From Aureimonas fodinaquatilis (GTDB lineage: Bacteria; Pseudomonadota; Alphaproteobacteria; Rhizobiales; Rhizobiaceae): a DNA stretch of 64,000 nt. The translations under genes and the position numbers were made by a program. Numbering within the stretch: position 1 is the first letter of the stretch; every line of letters starts with the position of its first letter. Shown here piece by piece: positions 30,050 to 40,900 of the stretch. Where the stretch lies: contig NZ_VTWH01000001.1 in NCBI RefSeq assembly GCF_008369445.1, positions 1,240,001 to 1,304,000 of the forward strand, read 5' to 3'. The notes under the pieces were generated by a model that made no database searches, had not been told where the DNA came from, and worked only from the letters and a program-made list of their open reading frames with translations.

Positions 30050-31717
30050 ATGGAAAACCGCGCCAATTACATCCTTGTCGGGCTTTTTACCCTGGTCATT
30101 CTGGCTCTGAGCTTCGGCTTTATCTACTGGTCAGCCAATGTGTCAGATGCCAATCGGCGAGTTCCGCTGATTGTCAGAATTGAGGGCACAGTGTCTGGTC
30201 TGTCGGTTGGCAGTCAGGTTCTGTTCAATGGTCTGGCGGTTGGTGCTGTCACAAATCTGCGCATCGACCCGAACAATCCGCGCGTGGTTATTGCGACAAC
30301 GATGGTTGACCGCACCACGCCCATCACCACCTCCACCACCGCGACGCTCGGTTCCCAAGGCTTGACGGGTGTCAGCTTTATCGGCCTGAGCGGCGGCAAT
30401 GTGAATGATCGAAACATCATTGAATCCGCACTTGCCCAGGGCGCAACCCCGGTTATTCGGGCCAGTCCGTCAGACGTGACGGACATTCTGGCAACTGCCC
30501 GCGATATTTCCGAACGCGCCAACAATATTCTGGGTGAGTTTGAAAAGCTGGTCCGCGAGGTTGGCCCTGCGGTCAGAACCACCGCCAGCAATATTGCCAG
30601 CACATCGGAACACGTCGAAGTGTTCACCGCCAGCCTGGCGGCCAATGCTGACCAGATTCCGGACTTTGTCGCCAGCCTTGGGCGTTTGTCGGAAAGCGCC
30701 AATACCGTTGCGCTTCGCCTGCCACCGCTGATCGACAATGCATCCAACTTCATCAATGCGCTGGATGTCGAATCCGTCAACAAGTCTGTGCAGAATGTCA
30801 CCGCCATTACGCAGGCAGTGCGTGACCAGACAGACAATTTCACCAGCGCGGTTGAATCCGTCACATCCACCGCTCGCAGCCTGGGCCGGGTTGGCGATGT
30901 CATCAATGACAATATCAACTCGGTGAACCAGTTTGTAGCAGCGCTCGGCCCAATTTCCACGCAGGCGCAGTCGGTGGCTGAAAAGCTGGACACAACTCTT
31001 GAATCCGCTCAGTCGGTTGTTTCGTCCATCAACCCGGATGAAGTTCGCTCCACAATTGCAAGCGTTCGCCAGTTCTCTGATGCGTTGAGCGCACAGTCGG
31101 ACACATTGAGTGGAATATTCACGGGCACTCAGACCGTTCTGTCATCATTGAACAGGGCGTTGGATGGCGTGGATGGAACCCGAAGACAGATTGACCAGCT
31201 TCTTGCCGGTATCAATCCTCAGGATGTGACGCGTGCATTTGGCCAGATCACATCGGCGACGACCAATATTGCCAGCGCCGCCGAGTCGGTGAACAACATA
31301 GCAACGGATCTTGGCAATCGGCGTGAAGAAATTGACCGGATCATTGCCAATACAGACACGACAACCGCCAATCTGCGCGCAGCATCTGTGCAGGTCCAGT
31401 CCATCCTCGGCTCTGTTGATGGCATGGTCAACAGCCCGGATGGGCAGGGGCTTGCGGAAGAAGCGCGGGTAACATTGCGCTCCATTCGTGAAACGGCGGA
31501 TATTATTCGCGTCAACATTGGTCCCATCGCGGCCAATCTGAACAGCTTCTCCGGACAGGGGCTGAACGATGCGCGCGCGTTGATACGCGAAGCAACCGGC
31601 GCAATCTCTCGGATTGAGCGGGCCATTATCGGTTTGGCAAACAATCCAAGCCGGATCATTTACGGCGGCAGTGGTTCCGGTCAGGTTCGCGAATTTGACG
31701 GGCGGAACCGTCGATGA
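30050..31717 (+). CDS. mlaD: MlaD-type MCE domain protein with long helical C-terminus
   Basis: The periplasmic lipid-binding subunit. The 555-residue protein begins with a single membrane anchor (YILVGLFTLVILALSFGFIYW), then the MCE domain (about 40-115; GTVSGLSVGSQVLFNGLAVG and the SQGLTGVSFIGLSGG end). The remaining 430 residues are almost all helical, with many Asn/Ser/Thr and recurring V/I-x-x-x-V patterns, long enough to form a tube or bridge like those of elongated MCE proteins. ATG 30050 starts just before the anchor. Its stop overlaps a possible ATG of the following lipoprotein gene. Confidence 0.92.
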   Translation: MENRANYILVGLFTLVILALSFGFIYWSANVSDANRRVPLIVRIEGTVSGLSVGSQVLFNGLAVGAVTNLRIDPNNPRVVIATTMVDRTTPITTSTTATLGSQGLTGVSFIGLSGGNVNDRNIIESALAQGATPVIRASPSDVTDILATARDISERANNILGEFEKLVREVGPAVRTTASNIASTSEHVEVFTASLAANADQIPDFVASLGRLSESANTVALRLPPLIDNASNFINALDVESVNKSVQNVTAITQAVRDQTDNFTSAVESVTSTARSLGRVGDVINDNINSVNQFVAALGPISTQAQSVAEKLDTTLESAQSVVSSINPDEVRSTIASVRQFSDALSAQSDTLSGIFTGTQTVLSSLNRALDGVDGTRRQIDQLLAGINPQDVTRAFGQITSATTNIASAAESVNNIATDLGNRREEIDRIIANTDTTTANLRAASVQVQSILGSVDGMVNSPDGQGLAEEARVTLRSIRETADIIRVNIGPIAANLNSFSGQGLNDARALIREATGAISRIERAIIGLANNPSRIIYGGSGSGQVREFDGRNRR

Positions 31718-31761
31718 GCAAGCAACGGGCGTTTTCGGTACACTTGAGTGAAGAGGGCAGT

Positions 31762-32361
31762 ATGGCAGGGAAAACCTTTTTGAAAGCCGGTATTCTGGCT
31801 GCCGTGGCACTGAGCCTCAGCGCCTGCGCCTCGCTGACGCCACCGCCGCAGACATTTGACCTTAATCCGCCCACGCGCGCGGTTGCGGGCACGCGCGTGG
31901 CCAATATTCAGGTTCTGGTGCCAGAGCCAACCACCAACAGCACCCTGGACAGCGAGCGCATTGTGGTTATGCCTTCCACCCAAACGGTGGAATATCTGGG
32001 CGGCAGCCAATGGAGCGACAGGCTGCCACGGCTGGTGCAGTTGCAACTGGTTCAGGCCTTCCAGAATTCGGGCAGAGTTGCCGCAGTGGGCATTCCTGGC
32101 CAAGGTCTGGCGATTGATTATCAGGTGGTGATTGAAATCCGCCATTTTGAAATCTCATATGCTTCCGGCAGCCCGGTTGCCAATATCGAGCTGGCTGTCA
32201 AAGCGTTGAACGACAAAACCGGCATCGTCCGCGCCACCCGAATTTTCAAGGTTTCAGAGCCTGTATCTGGACAGGGCAGCGGCCAGTTCGTGGCGGCGCT
32301 GAACTCGGCATTCGACCGTTTGTCACTGGAACTGGTTGAATGGTTCGTCCGCGCCGCGTGA
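31762..32361 (+). CDS. ABC-type transport auxiliary lipoprotein (PqiC/LBP-like)
   Basis: A 199-residue lipoprotein of the ABC_trans_aux family that accompanies MCE systems and probably acts at the inner face of the outer membrane. The leader AGILAAVALSLSAC has the lipobox LSAC; mature features include TFDLNPPTRA, a QTVEYLGGSQWSDRLPRLVQ block and IEIRHFEISYA. Starting at ATG 31762 gives a normal-length leader (AGAGGG just upstream); an ATG at 31714 overlapping the mlaD stop would make a leader of about 38 residues. Last gene of the Mla-type operon. Confidence 0.88.
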   Translation: MAGKTFLKAGILAAVALSLSACASLTPPPQTFDLNPPTRAVAGTRVANIQVLVPEPTTNSTLDSERIVVMPSTQTVEYLGGSQWSDRLPRLVQLQLVQAFQNSGRVAAVGIPGQGLAIDYQVVIEIRHFEISYASGSPVANIELAVKALNDKTGIVRATRIFKVSEPVSGQGSGQFVAALNSAFDRLSLELVEWFVRAA

Positions 32362-32374
32362 TGTGAATGGGTAG

Positions 32375-32402
32375 TCTGCGCGACCGATTCAGGTCGTGCA
32401 GA
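32375..32402 (+). terminator. Weak hairpin after the Mla operon
   Basis: An 11-bp stem with one G-T pair (TCTGCGCGACC, loop GATTCA, GGTCGTGCAGA). No T-run follows, so it may be a transcript-end stabiliser and not a classical terminator. The rest of 32362-32552 shows nothing else recognisable. Confidence 0.45.
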
Positions 32403-32552
32403 TCTCCCAGGGAAGGATAAGCTTAAGCGCCGGTGCTTGAGCCGGAAATGCCGGGGCAGACATGTCACGCTTCAGTCTGAAGCAATCCAGCCCCCCGGGG
32501 GCGACCTCTCATTCAAGCGGCCATTCAGAGGCGACGGACTCCATGCCGGCTG

Positions 32553-33614
32553 TCAGCGGGCAGTTTGCAGCTCTCGGGCAAAAGCCGCACTGACCATCTT
32601 GATCAACTGCTCATGAATTTCGCGGCGGGACTGCCCACCACCGTCGAAACAGATGGGATCACCCACTTTTTCTGCCTCTGCAATTGCCGCACCCTTGGGT
32701 TTGCACTCACCAAACATGCTGTAATGGCTGGCATCTTCGATGATTGAATACCTGCTCCGCGCAATCAACTTGGCAATTTCGGATGCAAGCGCGGTTTGGG
32801 GTATGGATTCCGGGTGGCCAAGGTTGACCAGGTCAACAGGAATGGAGATCCCGGCAAAGGAGCCAGGCTTGAACACGTCTGCCGGAGCAGGGTCAATCGC
32901 CATAACAAACAGGATCCTTTCGTCCTCGTTGTTGCGACCAGCCAGACCCATATCCAATGCATGAAGGTCGACACCACTTTGCCTTACCCACTCGCAAAGA
33001 GATGCGTTGAGCGTGTCTGTGTCGCAATAGCCTGCCAGACGCATCGGGTCGAAACGCGCACCGGCCAACGCAAGGGCGGTGCCGCCACCCATTGAGAGCC
33101 CAAGTGCTCCGATTTTTCCTTCTGCAAGATGATCCTGGAAAAGTGGCAACTTCTGCATCAGATCCAGAGTCGCACTGATGTCGGCTGGCCGCAGCCAGAG
33201 TTTCATTGTTTCAGCGGCTGATCTGGTTACTCCGCCATTCCCGGGATGAGCCGGAGCCGCGACTATAAACCCCTGCTTTGCCAATGGTGTTGCCAGCCAG
33301 CTTGCGGCCTGCGGATTTCCGCCCAGACCGGCGCCATGGGAAAGCAGGATTACCGGATATTTTCCGCGAGAGATCGGCGCTTCGAGCATGGCATTCGTGC
33401 CCTCAAAGAACACGCTCTCGCCGAGAGTCACCTGTTTGCCGCCGGCATCCGCAGGGTACCAGACGGTCATGGCGAGATCTCTGTTCCGCTCCTGCGAGTG
33501 AGTGACGAATTCTTGCACGCCAACAAATTCGCCAGCGGCAACGGGGTGGTTCAGCATCAGAATTGCAGAGATTGTGCTGCAAAACATCAATGCGATGTCT
33601 GTGATCGTTTTCAT
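32553..33614 (-). CDS. Exported alpha/beta hydrolase (dienelactone hydrolase / PAF-acetylhydrolase-like)
   Basis: A 353-residue secreted hydrolase. A signal peptide (ALMFCSTISAILMLNHPVAAG) precedes the hydrolase fold, with the oxyanion segment VILLSHGAGLGGNPQ, the nucleophile elbow LGLSMGGGTAL (G-x-S-x-G, Ser near residue 174) and the late histidine in EDASHYSMFGEC. The layout fits the COG4188 group of predicted dienelactone or platelet-activating-factor type hydrolases; the real substrate is unknown. It lies downstream of a membrane-anchored AraC-type regulator on the same strand with 96 bases between, which suggests but does not show control by it. Confidence 0.85.
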   Translation of the reverse strand: MKTITDIALMFCSTISAILMLNHPVAAGEFVGVQEFVTHSQERNRDLAMTVWYPADAGGKQVTLGESVFFEGTNAMLEAPISRGKYPVILLSHGAGLGGNPQAASWLATPLAKQGFIVAAPAHPGNGGVTRSAAETMKLWLRPADISATLDLMQKLPLFQDHLAEGKIGALGLSMGGGTALALAGARFDPMRLAGYCDTDTLNASLCEWVRQSGVDLHALDMGLAGRNNEDERILFVMAIDPAPADVFKPGSFAGISIPVDLVNLGHPESIPQTALASEIAKLIARSRYSIIEDASHYSMFGECKPKGAAIAEAEKVGDPICFDGGGQSRREIHEQLIKMVSAAFARELQTAR

Positions 33615-33710
33615 GGATGGCTCTTGTGGCTGTGGGATCAGCCCAAGCCTTGCCGGGAAACACTGAACGATGCGTCCTTGAACGCGTTTTCGAACGTGCG
33701 AGATCAGGAT

Positions 33711-34802
33711 TCAGGTCGTTTTGTGCGATGGATACGGACCAGCCTGCGAGGTCGTTTCTGCTGCCGCAGATATCAGGCCGCCGCCACGCCGGTAGCTGGT
33801 GGGAGTCATGCCCGTTACGCGCAGAAATTCCCGGTTGAAGTTTGACTTGGTGCCAAAGCCTGATTCCAGCATGATTGTGGTGACTGGATCACGCGTTGTA
33901 ACCAGCCGCGCCTTCGCATCGTTGACGCGGTATTCGTTCACAATCTGAGAGATGTTGCGACTGTAGACCCGGTTCAGGGCGCTGGAAATCTGTCGCGCCG
34001 GAATGCCTGAACGCCGTGCAAGCCGCCCCAATGTCAGGTCCGGATCGCGATAGAGATTTTGCTCCAGCATCAAACTGTCCACGCGTTTTGCTATGGCTTC
34101 GTCATCTTCCGTGCTCGTGGCTGCCAGCAGCGGTGAGAAAGCGGCAAAATCGTCCGCAGCGACATTCGTCTGCATGTCGGGGCGAGTGCGGTCTGCAACC
34201 GTTGCGGCGTAGCCCGCAATTGCCAGCCACAGGACGCTTGAAATGGCCAAGACCGTTTGCGCCTGTCTGCCGTCACCGAACTGGAAATCGAGCGAAATAA
34301 TCGCGTCAATGAAGGCCGTGGCGATCAGCATGATCGCCATTGCAATGAGCGCTTTGTGCGCGGTCCATTCATCTGCGATACGGACCGCGGAAAGTGCCTC
34401 CGGCCCTTTCCGCGCAAGCCGTAAGAGCGCAAAACCGTATCCGAGATAAATGGCAATCAGAACAACATCGATTGGTGCGCGCCAGAAGGCGACCAGAAGC
34501 GCAACGAGAGCGGCCGGCATCAGGTGCGGCAAAAGGTGCTTGAAGCCTGAACTGCCGTTGCTGTGCAGTTGACTGAATGCTGCAAAGGACAGCGCTGGAA
34601 GGATGGCCGCACCGACGGGTTGAATGAAACGAGCAGAATGCCAGCCGACACTCCAGTTCAGTCCTGACAGAACCGCTTGAGCCGCAAATGCAGCAATCAG
34701 CAGGTGAGAGAGACCGAGTTTCTGTTCCCCCTGCCGGATCATCCGCACAAGGAGAAGGCACAGGAACAGGGAAATTACAAAAGGCAGCGGTATCGACGGC
34801 AT
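33711..34802 (-). CDS. AraC family regulator with a multi-pass membrane N-terminus
   Basis: A 363-residue protein. The first 210 residues contain six or seven hydrophobic segments (FVISLFLCLLLVRMI, LSHLLIAAFAAQAVL, LMPAALVALLVAFW, VVLIAIYLGYGFALL, LIAMAIMLIATAFI, VLAISSVLWLAIAGYAATVA), and residues about 250-350 form an AraC-type double helix-turn-helix (LTLGRLARRSGIPARQISSAL, then SGFGTKSNFNREFLRVTGMTP). The membrane part resembles sensors of small hydrophobic or envelope signals; ligand unknown. The target is probably local, the exported hydrolase next to it. Start at ATG 34802. Confidence 0.88.
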   Translation of the reverse strand: MPSIPLPFVISLFLCLLLVRMIRQGEQKLGLSHLLIAAFAAQAVLSGLNWSVGWHSARFIQPVGAAILPALSFAAFSQLHSNGSSGFKHLLPHLMPAALVALLVAFWRAPIDVVLIAIYLGYGFALLRLARKGPEALSAVRIADEWTAHKALIAMAIMLIATAFIDAIISLDFQFGDGRQAQTVLAISSVLWLAIAGYAATVADRTRPDMQTNVAADDFAAFSPLLAATSTEDDEAIAKRVDSLMLEQNLYRDPDLTLGRLARRSGIPARQISSALNRVYSRNISQIVNEYRVNDAKARLVTTRDPVTTIMLESGFGTKSNFNREFLRVTGMTPTSYRRGGGLISAAAETTSQAGPYPSHKTT

Positions 34803-34909
34803 GCACGACCATTATCACAAATTGGCATTCGGATTTTGCTTTAACCTGCCTTGGCAATCGAACCACAGGCCCAACAACACGCAGCGTCGAGCTGAAACGC
34901 CCGACATAA

Positions 34910-34940
34910 AAAACGCCGCGCTTCTGACTGAAGCGCGGCG
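34910..34940 (-). terminator. Terminator of the growth-pole protein gene
   Basis: Perfect 11-bp stem (CGCCGCGCTTC, loop TGACT, GAAGCGCGGCG; 34914-34940). On the minus strand it is followed by TTTTTTAT, and it lies 27 bases after the stop of the 2153-residue gene. Confidence 0.9.
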
Positions 34941-34966
34941 GCTTTTATGGTCAAAGGTGGTTAGGC

Positions 34967-37900
34967 TCAGACACCAAACCGCCCCGATGCATGGGCAAGC
35001 ATCGTGTAAACCTTGCCCGTGTCGGACACCAGATATTCGCCAACGCGGCGGCCGTCTGGCTCGCGGCGCTGCAGATCATTCATCAGCGCTTCGAAATCTG
35101 CGATGTAGCGATCCACAGCCTGTTTGAAATCCTGTTCGCGCTGGTATTTGCGACGAACCTCATCAAATGTCTGCTGACCTTTTGTTGTGTAAAGCCGGCG
35201 CGTGAAGACGTTCTTTTCCCCGCGGCGATAGCGATCCCACAACTCAACGGCTGCCTCGTGTTCCATCGCCACTGCAATGTCGGTTGACAGTGAGTTGAGT
35301 GAGTCCACAACGCTGCGTGATGGCACATTGCGTGCCGGCAGTGGCTGTTCGGCAAATTCGGCTGTCAGCGCAGCTTCCAGCGCATCCGCTTCCTTTTCCT
35401 CTTCCGCCGAGGCGCGGCGCAGAAGGTCTGACACCCAGCCACGACCCTTTGGAGCGGAGGCGGGTGATGATGTTGCCGGCGCAGCCGGAACAACGGGCTG
35501 TGGTGCCGTTGCTGCGGTTGCTGTGGCTGTTCCATGAGGTCTTGCAGGGTAGGCAGTATCAACCCGGCGTGGCTCTACCGGACCGCGCATGTCGCGTGCC
35601 AGATTGCCATCCGCGCTGATGCCACCCACGGCTCGCCGTTCAAACTCCTGCACCGACACACGCTGTTCTTCTTCCCGAACCGGAACCGACACGGCGACTG
35701 GCGCTGCCTGCGGGCGTACGGCAGGCCGTGCGTCCAATGTACGGCCAGACTGCGAAACAATCTCGCCCAGTTCCTTCAGTGCGCGGATCTGGTCAGATAC
35801 GGCCCTGCGCATGGCCTGTGTGCTTTCGCGGGCTTCATCCGGCAGTTCGAAAACGCCGCGCTTGAGTTCCTGACGTGTGGACTCCAGCTCCTGACGAAGA
35901 TTTGCTGCTGTTGACTGCATTTCTTCCGTGGCCTGAACGAAGCGACGATTGGCCTCGTCCAATGCAACTGACAGGCTGTCACGCATTTTCTCAACTGCGG
36001 AGGACGAACTGGTCTGCGTAGCCTCGATACGGCGGCTGATAACCTCTTCCAGCGAACGAACGGTTTTTGAGATTTCTTCCGAACGCTCGGACAGGCCGGT
36101 TGCCAGCGTTTCCAGGCCAGAGCGACGCTCTTCCAGGGTATGGCTCATATTGGACTGAACAGCATCCAGCATATGCGCGGCTTCTGTCAGCATTGAACTC
36201 TGTTCGGAAAGCCGCTCGGCAATCGCGTCCACGCGCTCGTAAGTGCCGGTCGAAATCTGATCGAGCCGCGAGACATTCTCGCTGAACTGATCGGTCGAGT
36301 GCTGCATGATGCCCACTGCGCGCTGCGTGCCATCGGACAGCTTGCCAGCGGTTTCGGCAAAACCCTGTTCGACGGTGTTCAACTCGGTCTTGGCTTCGTC
36401 CACCAGCTTGCCAAGCATGCCGGTGGCATTGTTGATCCGGTGGATCAACTGGCCAGCTTCCAGAACCAGATTTTCCTGCGCGTCGGAAACCAGAGACGCT
36501 GCATTTTCCGAGCTTTGCTGCAGGTTTTCGCCAACTTGTACCGATTTGGCTGAAACCTCGTCCATCAAACGGCGTGCGTGGCGGCTGAACGATTCCACAA
36601 GGCTGGCGTTTTCCTGCTGCAGACGTTCGGCAGCTTCGCGTGCGCTTTCGCCAAGTGTCGATGCCAGCGCGTTGCCTTCTTCTGCCAGGCGGTTGAAGAG
36701 CGGGCGGGCTTCTTCATCCAGCAAGCGCGAAATCTCGCCATTGCGATAAGCCAGCATTTCTTCCAGAGCCTGCACCCGTTCGGCAAAGGCGTCGCCAACC
36801 GCCTGCGCTCGGTTGGAAAGCGAATTTTCATTGGCCTCCAGCCGCAGGCTCAGTTCGCTTGCAAATGCGTTGGTTGCTTCCACCACCTGTTCACGCGCCC
36901 GGTCGGCCTCGAGGCGAATTGCACGAGAGATGCCGGACAGGGTTGCGGAAATTTCGTGCGTGTCGCGGGTCAGTATGTCCTTGGCCTCACGTGCATCTTC
37001 AATCAGGCGGCCGGAAATTGCACTGGAGGCTTCTTCGGCCTCACTGCGCAGGGCAGCACTGGCAGACCCGATATCCTTGCCAATGGTGATGGCAACATTT
37101 TCCAGCACATCGGCGAAGCGCTCTGCCTGCGAGTCCAGCTGCCGGCGCAGTTCATTGCTGCGCTCGTCCATTTTTTCAATCGTGTCGGCAAGGCCAGCAA
37201 GCATTTCAGAGGCGCCAGTGCCAAGAGCCTGCCGAACCTCGGCTGTGACGTCACGCACCCGTCCTGCGGCGTTGTCCAGGTCGCCCGTCAGATCAAGCGA
37301 ATGGGTGGCCAGTTCCTTGCGAATTTCGTCAATTTTGTCGGTGAGAATGCGCGCTGCTTCCTCAACACCGAACGCCATGTTTCTGGCGTTGCTGGTCAGC
37401 GACTGTCTGGAAACGCCACCGGCCTCTGACAGCATGGCGCTGGCCGAAGCAATGGTCTCTGCAAGAGCCTGTGCTTCGCCGGTCAGCTGACCGCGTGCGC
37501 CTTCGGTCTGCAGGCGGAATTTCTCAGACAGTGAGTCAAGGTTGCCAACAAATTCGCCGGCCATATCCGCAAGCTTGCCGCGAGCGGCTTCCGCTTCGGT
37601 ACGCATGGCAAGGGAAGCGCCAGCGAGATGGGTAACAAGCTGCTGGTTGTCGCCAGTCAAAGCCTCGCGGCTTGCCTGTGTCGCCTCGTGCAATTGTTCC
37701 GTGGCCGAGCGGATTTCTGCCGTCATCCGGCTCAGATCCTGCATCAGCTTGGCGCGGGCATCTTCGCCCATTCCCGCCATGTTGCTGCTTGCAAACTGAA
37801 CCTGCTCCACAAACTGTGCAGTCTGCTGATCCAGTTCGGCGCGTGCATCTGCTGCGCTGCGCACCATTTCTCCGGTGGCGCCAAGTATGGAGTCGCGAAC

Positions 37901-40900
37901 AGCCTCGGCAATCTGCGCTGTTCGGCCGGCCAAGGTTTTTTCAACGCTGGCAAGGCCACGCTCCAGCGTGGTGTTGATTGCGCTTGTCCGCTCGTCAAAC
38001 GACTGTGTGATGTTCTGCGATCCGGTGGAGAGGACCGTTTCAAGCTGGGTCTGCCGGTCTTCCAGTGCAGAGGACAGACGGCCATCGGCTTCAACGAATG
38101 CAGCGCGCAGTTCAGCTACCCTGTCATCCAGCGCCTGCGCAATATCGGCATTGCTGCGTCCCAGCTCTGTGGAAAGCCTGCCGGCCTTTTCTTCCAGTTC
38201 TGCCAGGAAGGAAGAATGGGCGCCATCAAACAGGCCACCAATGGTTTCAAGGCGGCTGTCAATGCCTTCAAACAGACCGGTCCGCAGATCCGATCCCACA
38301 AGTCTGATCTGGCTCGTGCGGCTTTCCAGCCCTTCGACCAGCGACCGCAGGGCCAGCTCCATTGCGCCAAGAGCAGTGGTTGCACTGGTCTGGATGCTGC
38401 TGGCAAATTCCTGCCGTCCGGACGTAATGCTCTCTGAGAACTCTGCGGCGGACTGATCAATTCCCGAAAGCAGGTGCGCACGCGATTCATCAACAACACT
38501 GCGCAGTTTTTCAACCCGCTCACCCAGCCGGACAGACACGCCCTCAACCACATCGTCAAAGCCGCTTTCAAGGCGGATTGCATGTTCGGTGATGCGAGAA
38601 GCCAGCTCGTTGCGGTCGTTTTCAGACCTTGCAAGTGCAGCCTCCAGTCGCTGGATGGCCTCGATATCAATGGCATCATTCTGCCGGTCAAGCGACGCGA
38701 TAATCTGGCGACCGGCGGATTCCAGTGCCTCTTCGCCAGCAGCAATTCTGTCCGCGATCATGCGGGACAGTTCGCGGCTGCTTTCGTCCAGATTGGCGAA
38801 CAGCGAAGTTGCATGGCTTTCGAGCGAGGAAGACAGCGTTTTCGTGCCTTCTTCCATGAAATGAGCCAGCGAGTTGCGGCGTTCTTCCAGAAGGCTGGCA
38901 ATCAGGCCCATGCGCTGTTCCAGCCCGGACTCCAGCATTTCGCGGTTTTCTTCCACCAGGCTGATAATCTGGCGCGAACGATCATTGATCTTGTCGGCCA
39001 GCAATTCGGTCTTGCCTTCAAATCCACGAAGCAGGCGACCATCCACATCTTCCAGAAGAGCGGCCAGCCGCTCGACATTGCGGTCAATAGCTCCGGTGAT
39101 TGCGCCACTATGCTCGTCCAGCGTCGAAACCATGGTTTCACGCGCCAGCGCCAGAGATGTGTCAAGGTCGGTGACACGCTCTGACAGGCTGGCGGTAACC
39201 AGATCCACCCGCTCGCCAATCTGACCGGAGAGCAGACGTGAGCGCTGATCAAAGTCTTCCAGCAGGCGACTATCGACGCTTTGAAGCATCGTCGACAATT
39301 GCTCGACACCGGTATCAACGGCAGTTGCAACCGCTTTGCCGCGCTCTTCCATAGTGGCGGCAAGATTTTCCTGAGTGAATGCCAGCGTGGTTTCAATATC
39401 GCCGATACGGTCGGTAACCAGCATGTCAAATGCCTTGGCCCGCGCATCGAGCATCTCAGCCACGACTGCCGCACGGTTTTCGAACACGGATTCGGCATTG
39501 GCCAAAGCTTCTGCGGCACGGTCGGCAACGGCCGACTGACCTGTGGCAAAAATTGTACCAATCTGATCACTGCGCTCGGCATAGACCTTCTCAAGATTGG
39601 TCACGCCGACATCCAGCGCATTGCCGATCTGGCTTGCAGAGGTTTCGATAGCCTCAACCTGCTGGCCCAATGTGCCAACAATGTCCTGACCCTGATTGTT
39701 GATGAAGAGTTCCAGACGCTGCAGGCGCTGTTCAAAGCGGCTCAGCACATCTTCGCCCTTTGTCTGAAGCAGGTTCAGGCTTCTGGCAATCTTGTCGTCA
39801 AACTGCTGGTCCACATCGGAAGCCATACGTCCAGCCTCGCCCGAAAGGGCAGAAAGCCGGGTTTCGACATGCGAACTGACCAGTTCCGTAAAGCGTGCGC
39901 TTGCGTCGTTGATCTTTTCAGCGCGCTCGGCCAGCATGGTTTCAAGGCTGTTGAGAAACAGCGTGTTATCGACGCTCCAGTTCTCGCTGCCATTCGAAAG
40001 AGCGCCGGAAATTTTTTCGTTGGCGCTGTTGATTGCAGCGTGGATCCGGTCGCTCAATTCTGTAGCGCCACGGGTAATTTCCTCGGCCTTGCGCTCAAGC
40101 TCACCTGAACGTTCTTCAATCAACCGGTTGACCGCCTCGGTCGCCTCACTCAAACGCTGTCCGGCTTCATCCGCAGTTGAGGCAATGCGGGCGGCCAGTT
40201 CCTGGCCTGTGCTGTCCAGCGCCGCCTGCGTGGTGCCGCTCTGTTCCTGGAAAAAGCGAGTCAGACTACGGCTCTGCTCTTCATAATGACGCGAGATCTC
40301 ATTCGTCCGGTCGTCCAGCAGCGCGGTGAAATTGTGGGCAGCAGTCTCAATGCGCTCGGCCGCATGCTCCGATGCGCCTTCAACATCATTGGAAAGCCGC
40401 TGGTGCGAACCGATGAGGAGCGAGCGGACCTGCTCGGCGTGGCTCAGCATGGCCTCACGTTCGGTGCCAAGTTCGCCAACAAGACCGCGCACGCGCACTT
40501 CATTATCAGCAAAGCTGCGCTCCAGCCCGGCCACTTCTTCGGCAATCCGCTGCTCGAAAGCCATCAGGCGGGCCATGGGAGCGTCAATTGCTTCCGAAGG
40601 GCGGAAACCAGCGGCACGCCCCTGGTCACTCTGACCGATGCGCAGCGCCACCTCGGCAAGCGAACGGCTCATCAGCCGCAAATCCTGCATACGGCGAACC
40701 ATTGCCGAGAAGCCGAGAATCATAAGCGCAGGCAATACACCGCCCGCGACAAACAGCGCCGAGGATGCACCCGCATTGGCGCCTGTCAGATTTTCGATAC
40801 CGAAATAGCCAAGTGTCGCATATCCGGCCAGACCCACCCAGGCAGCCGCGGCCATACCACCAATGGCCAGCGGGCGGGCCGAAGCCTTGCGGCTCAACAA

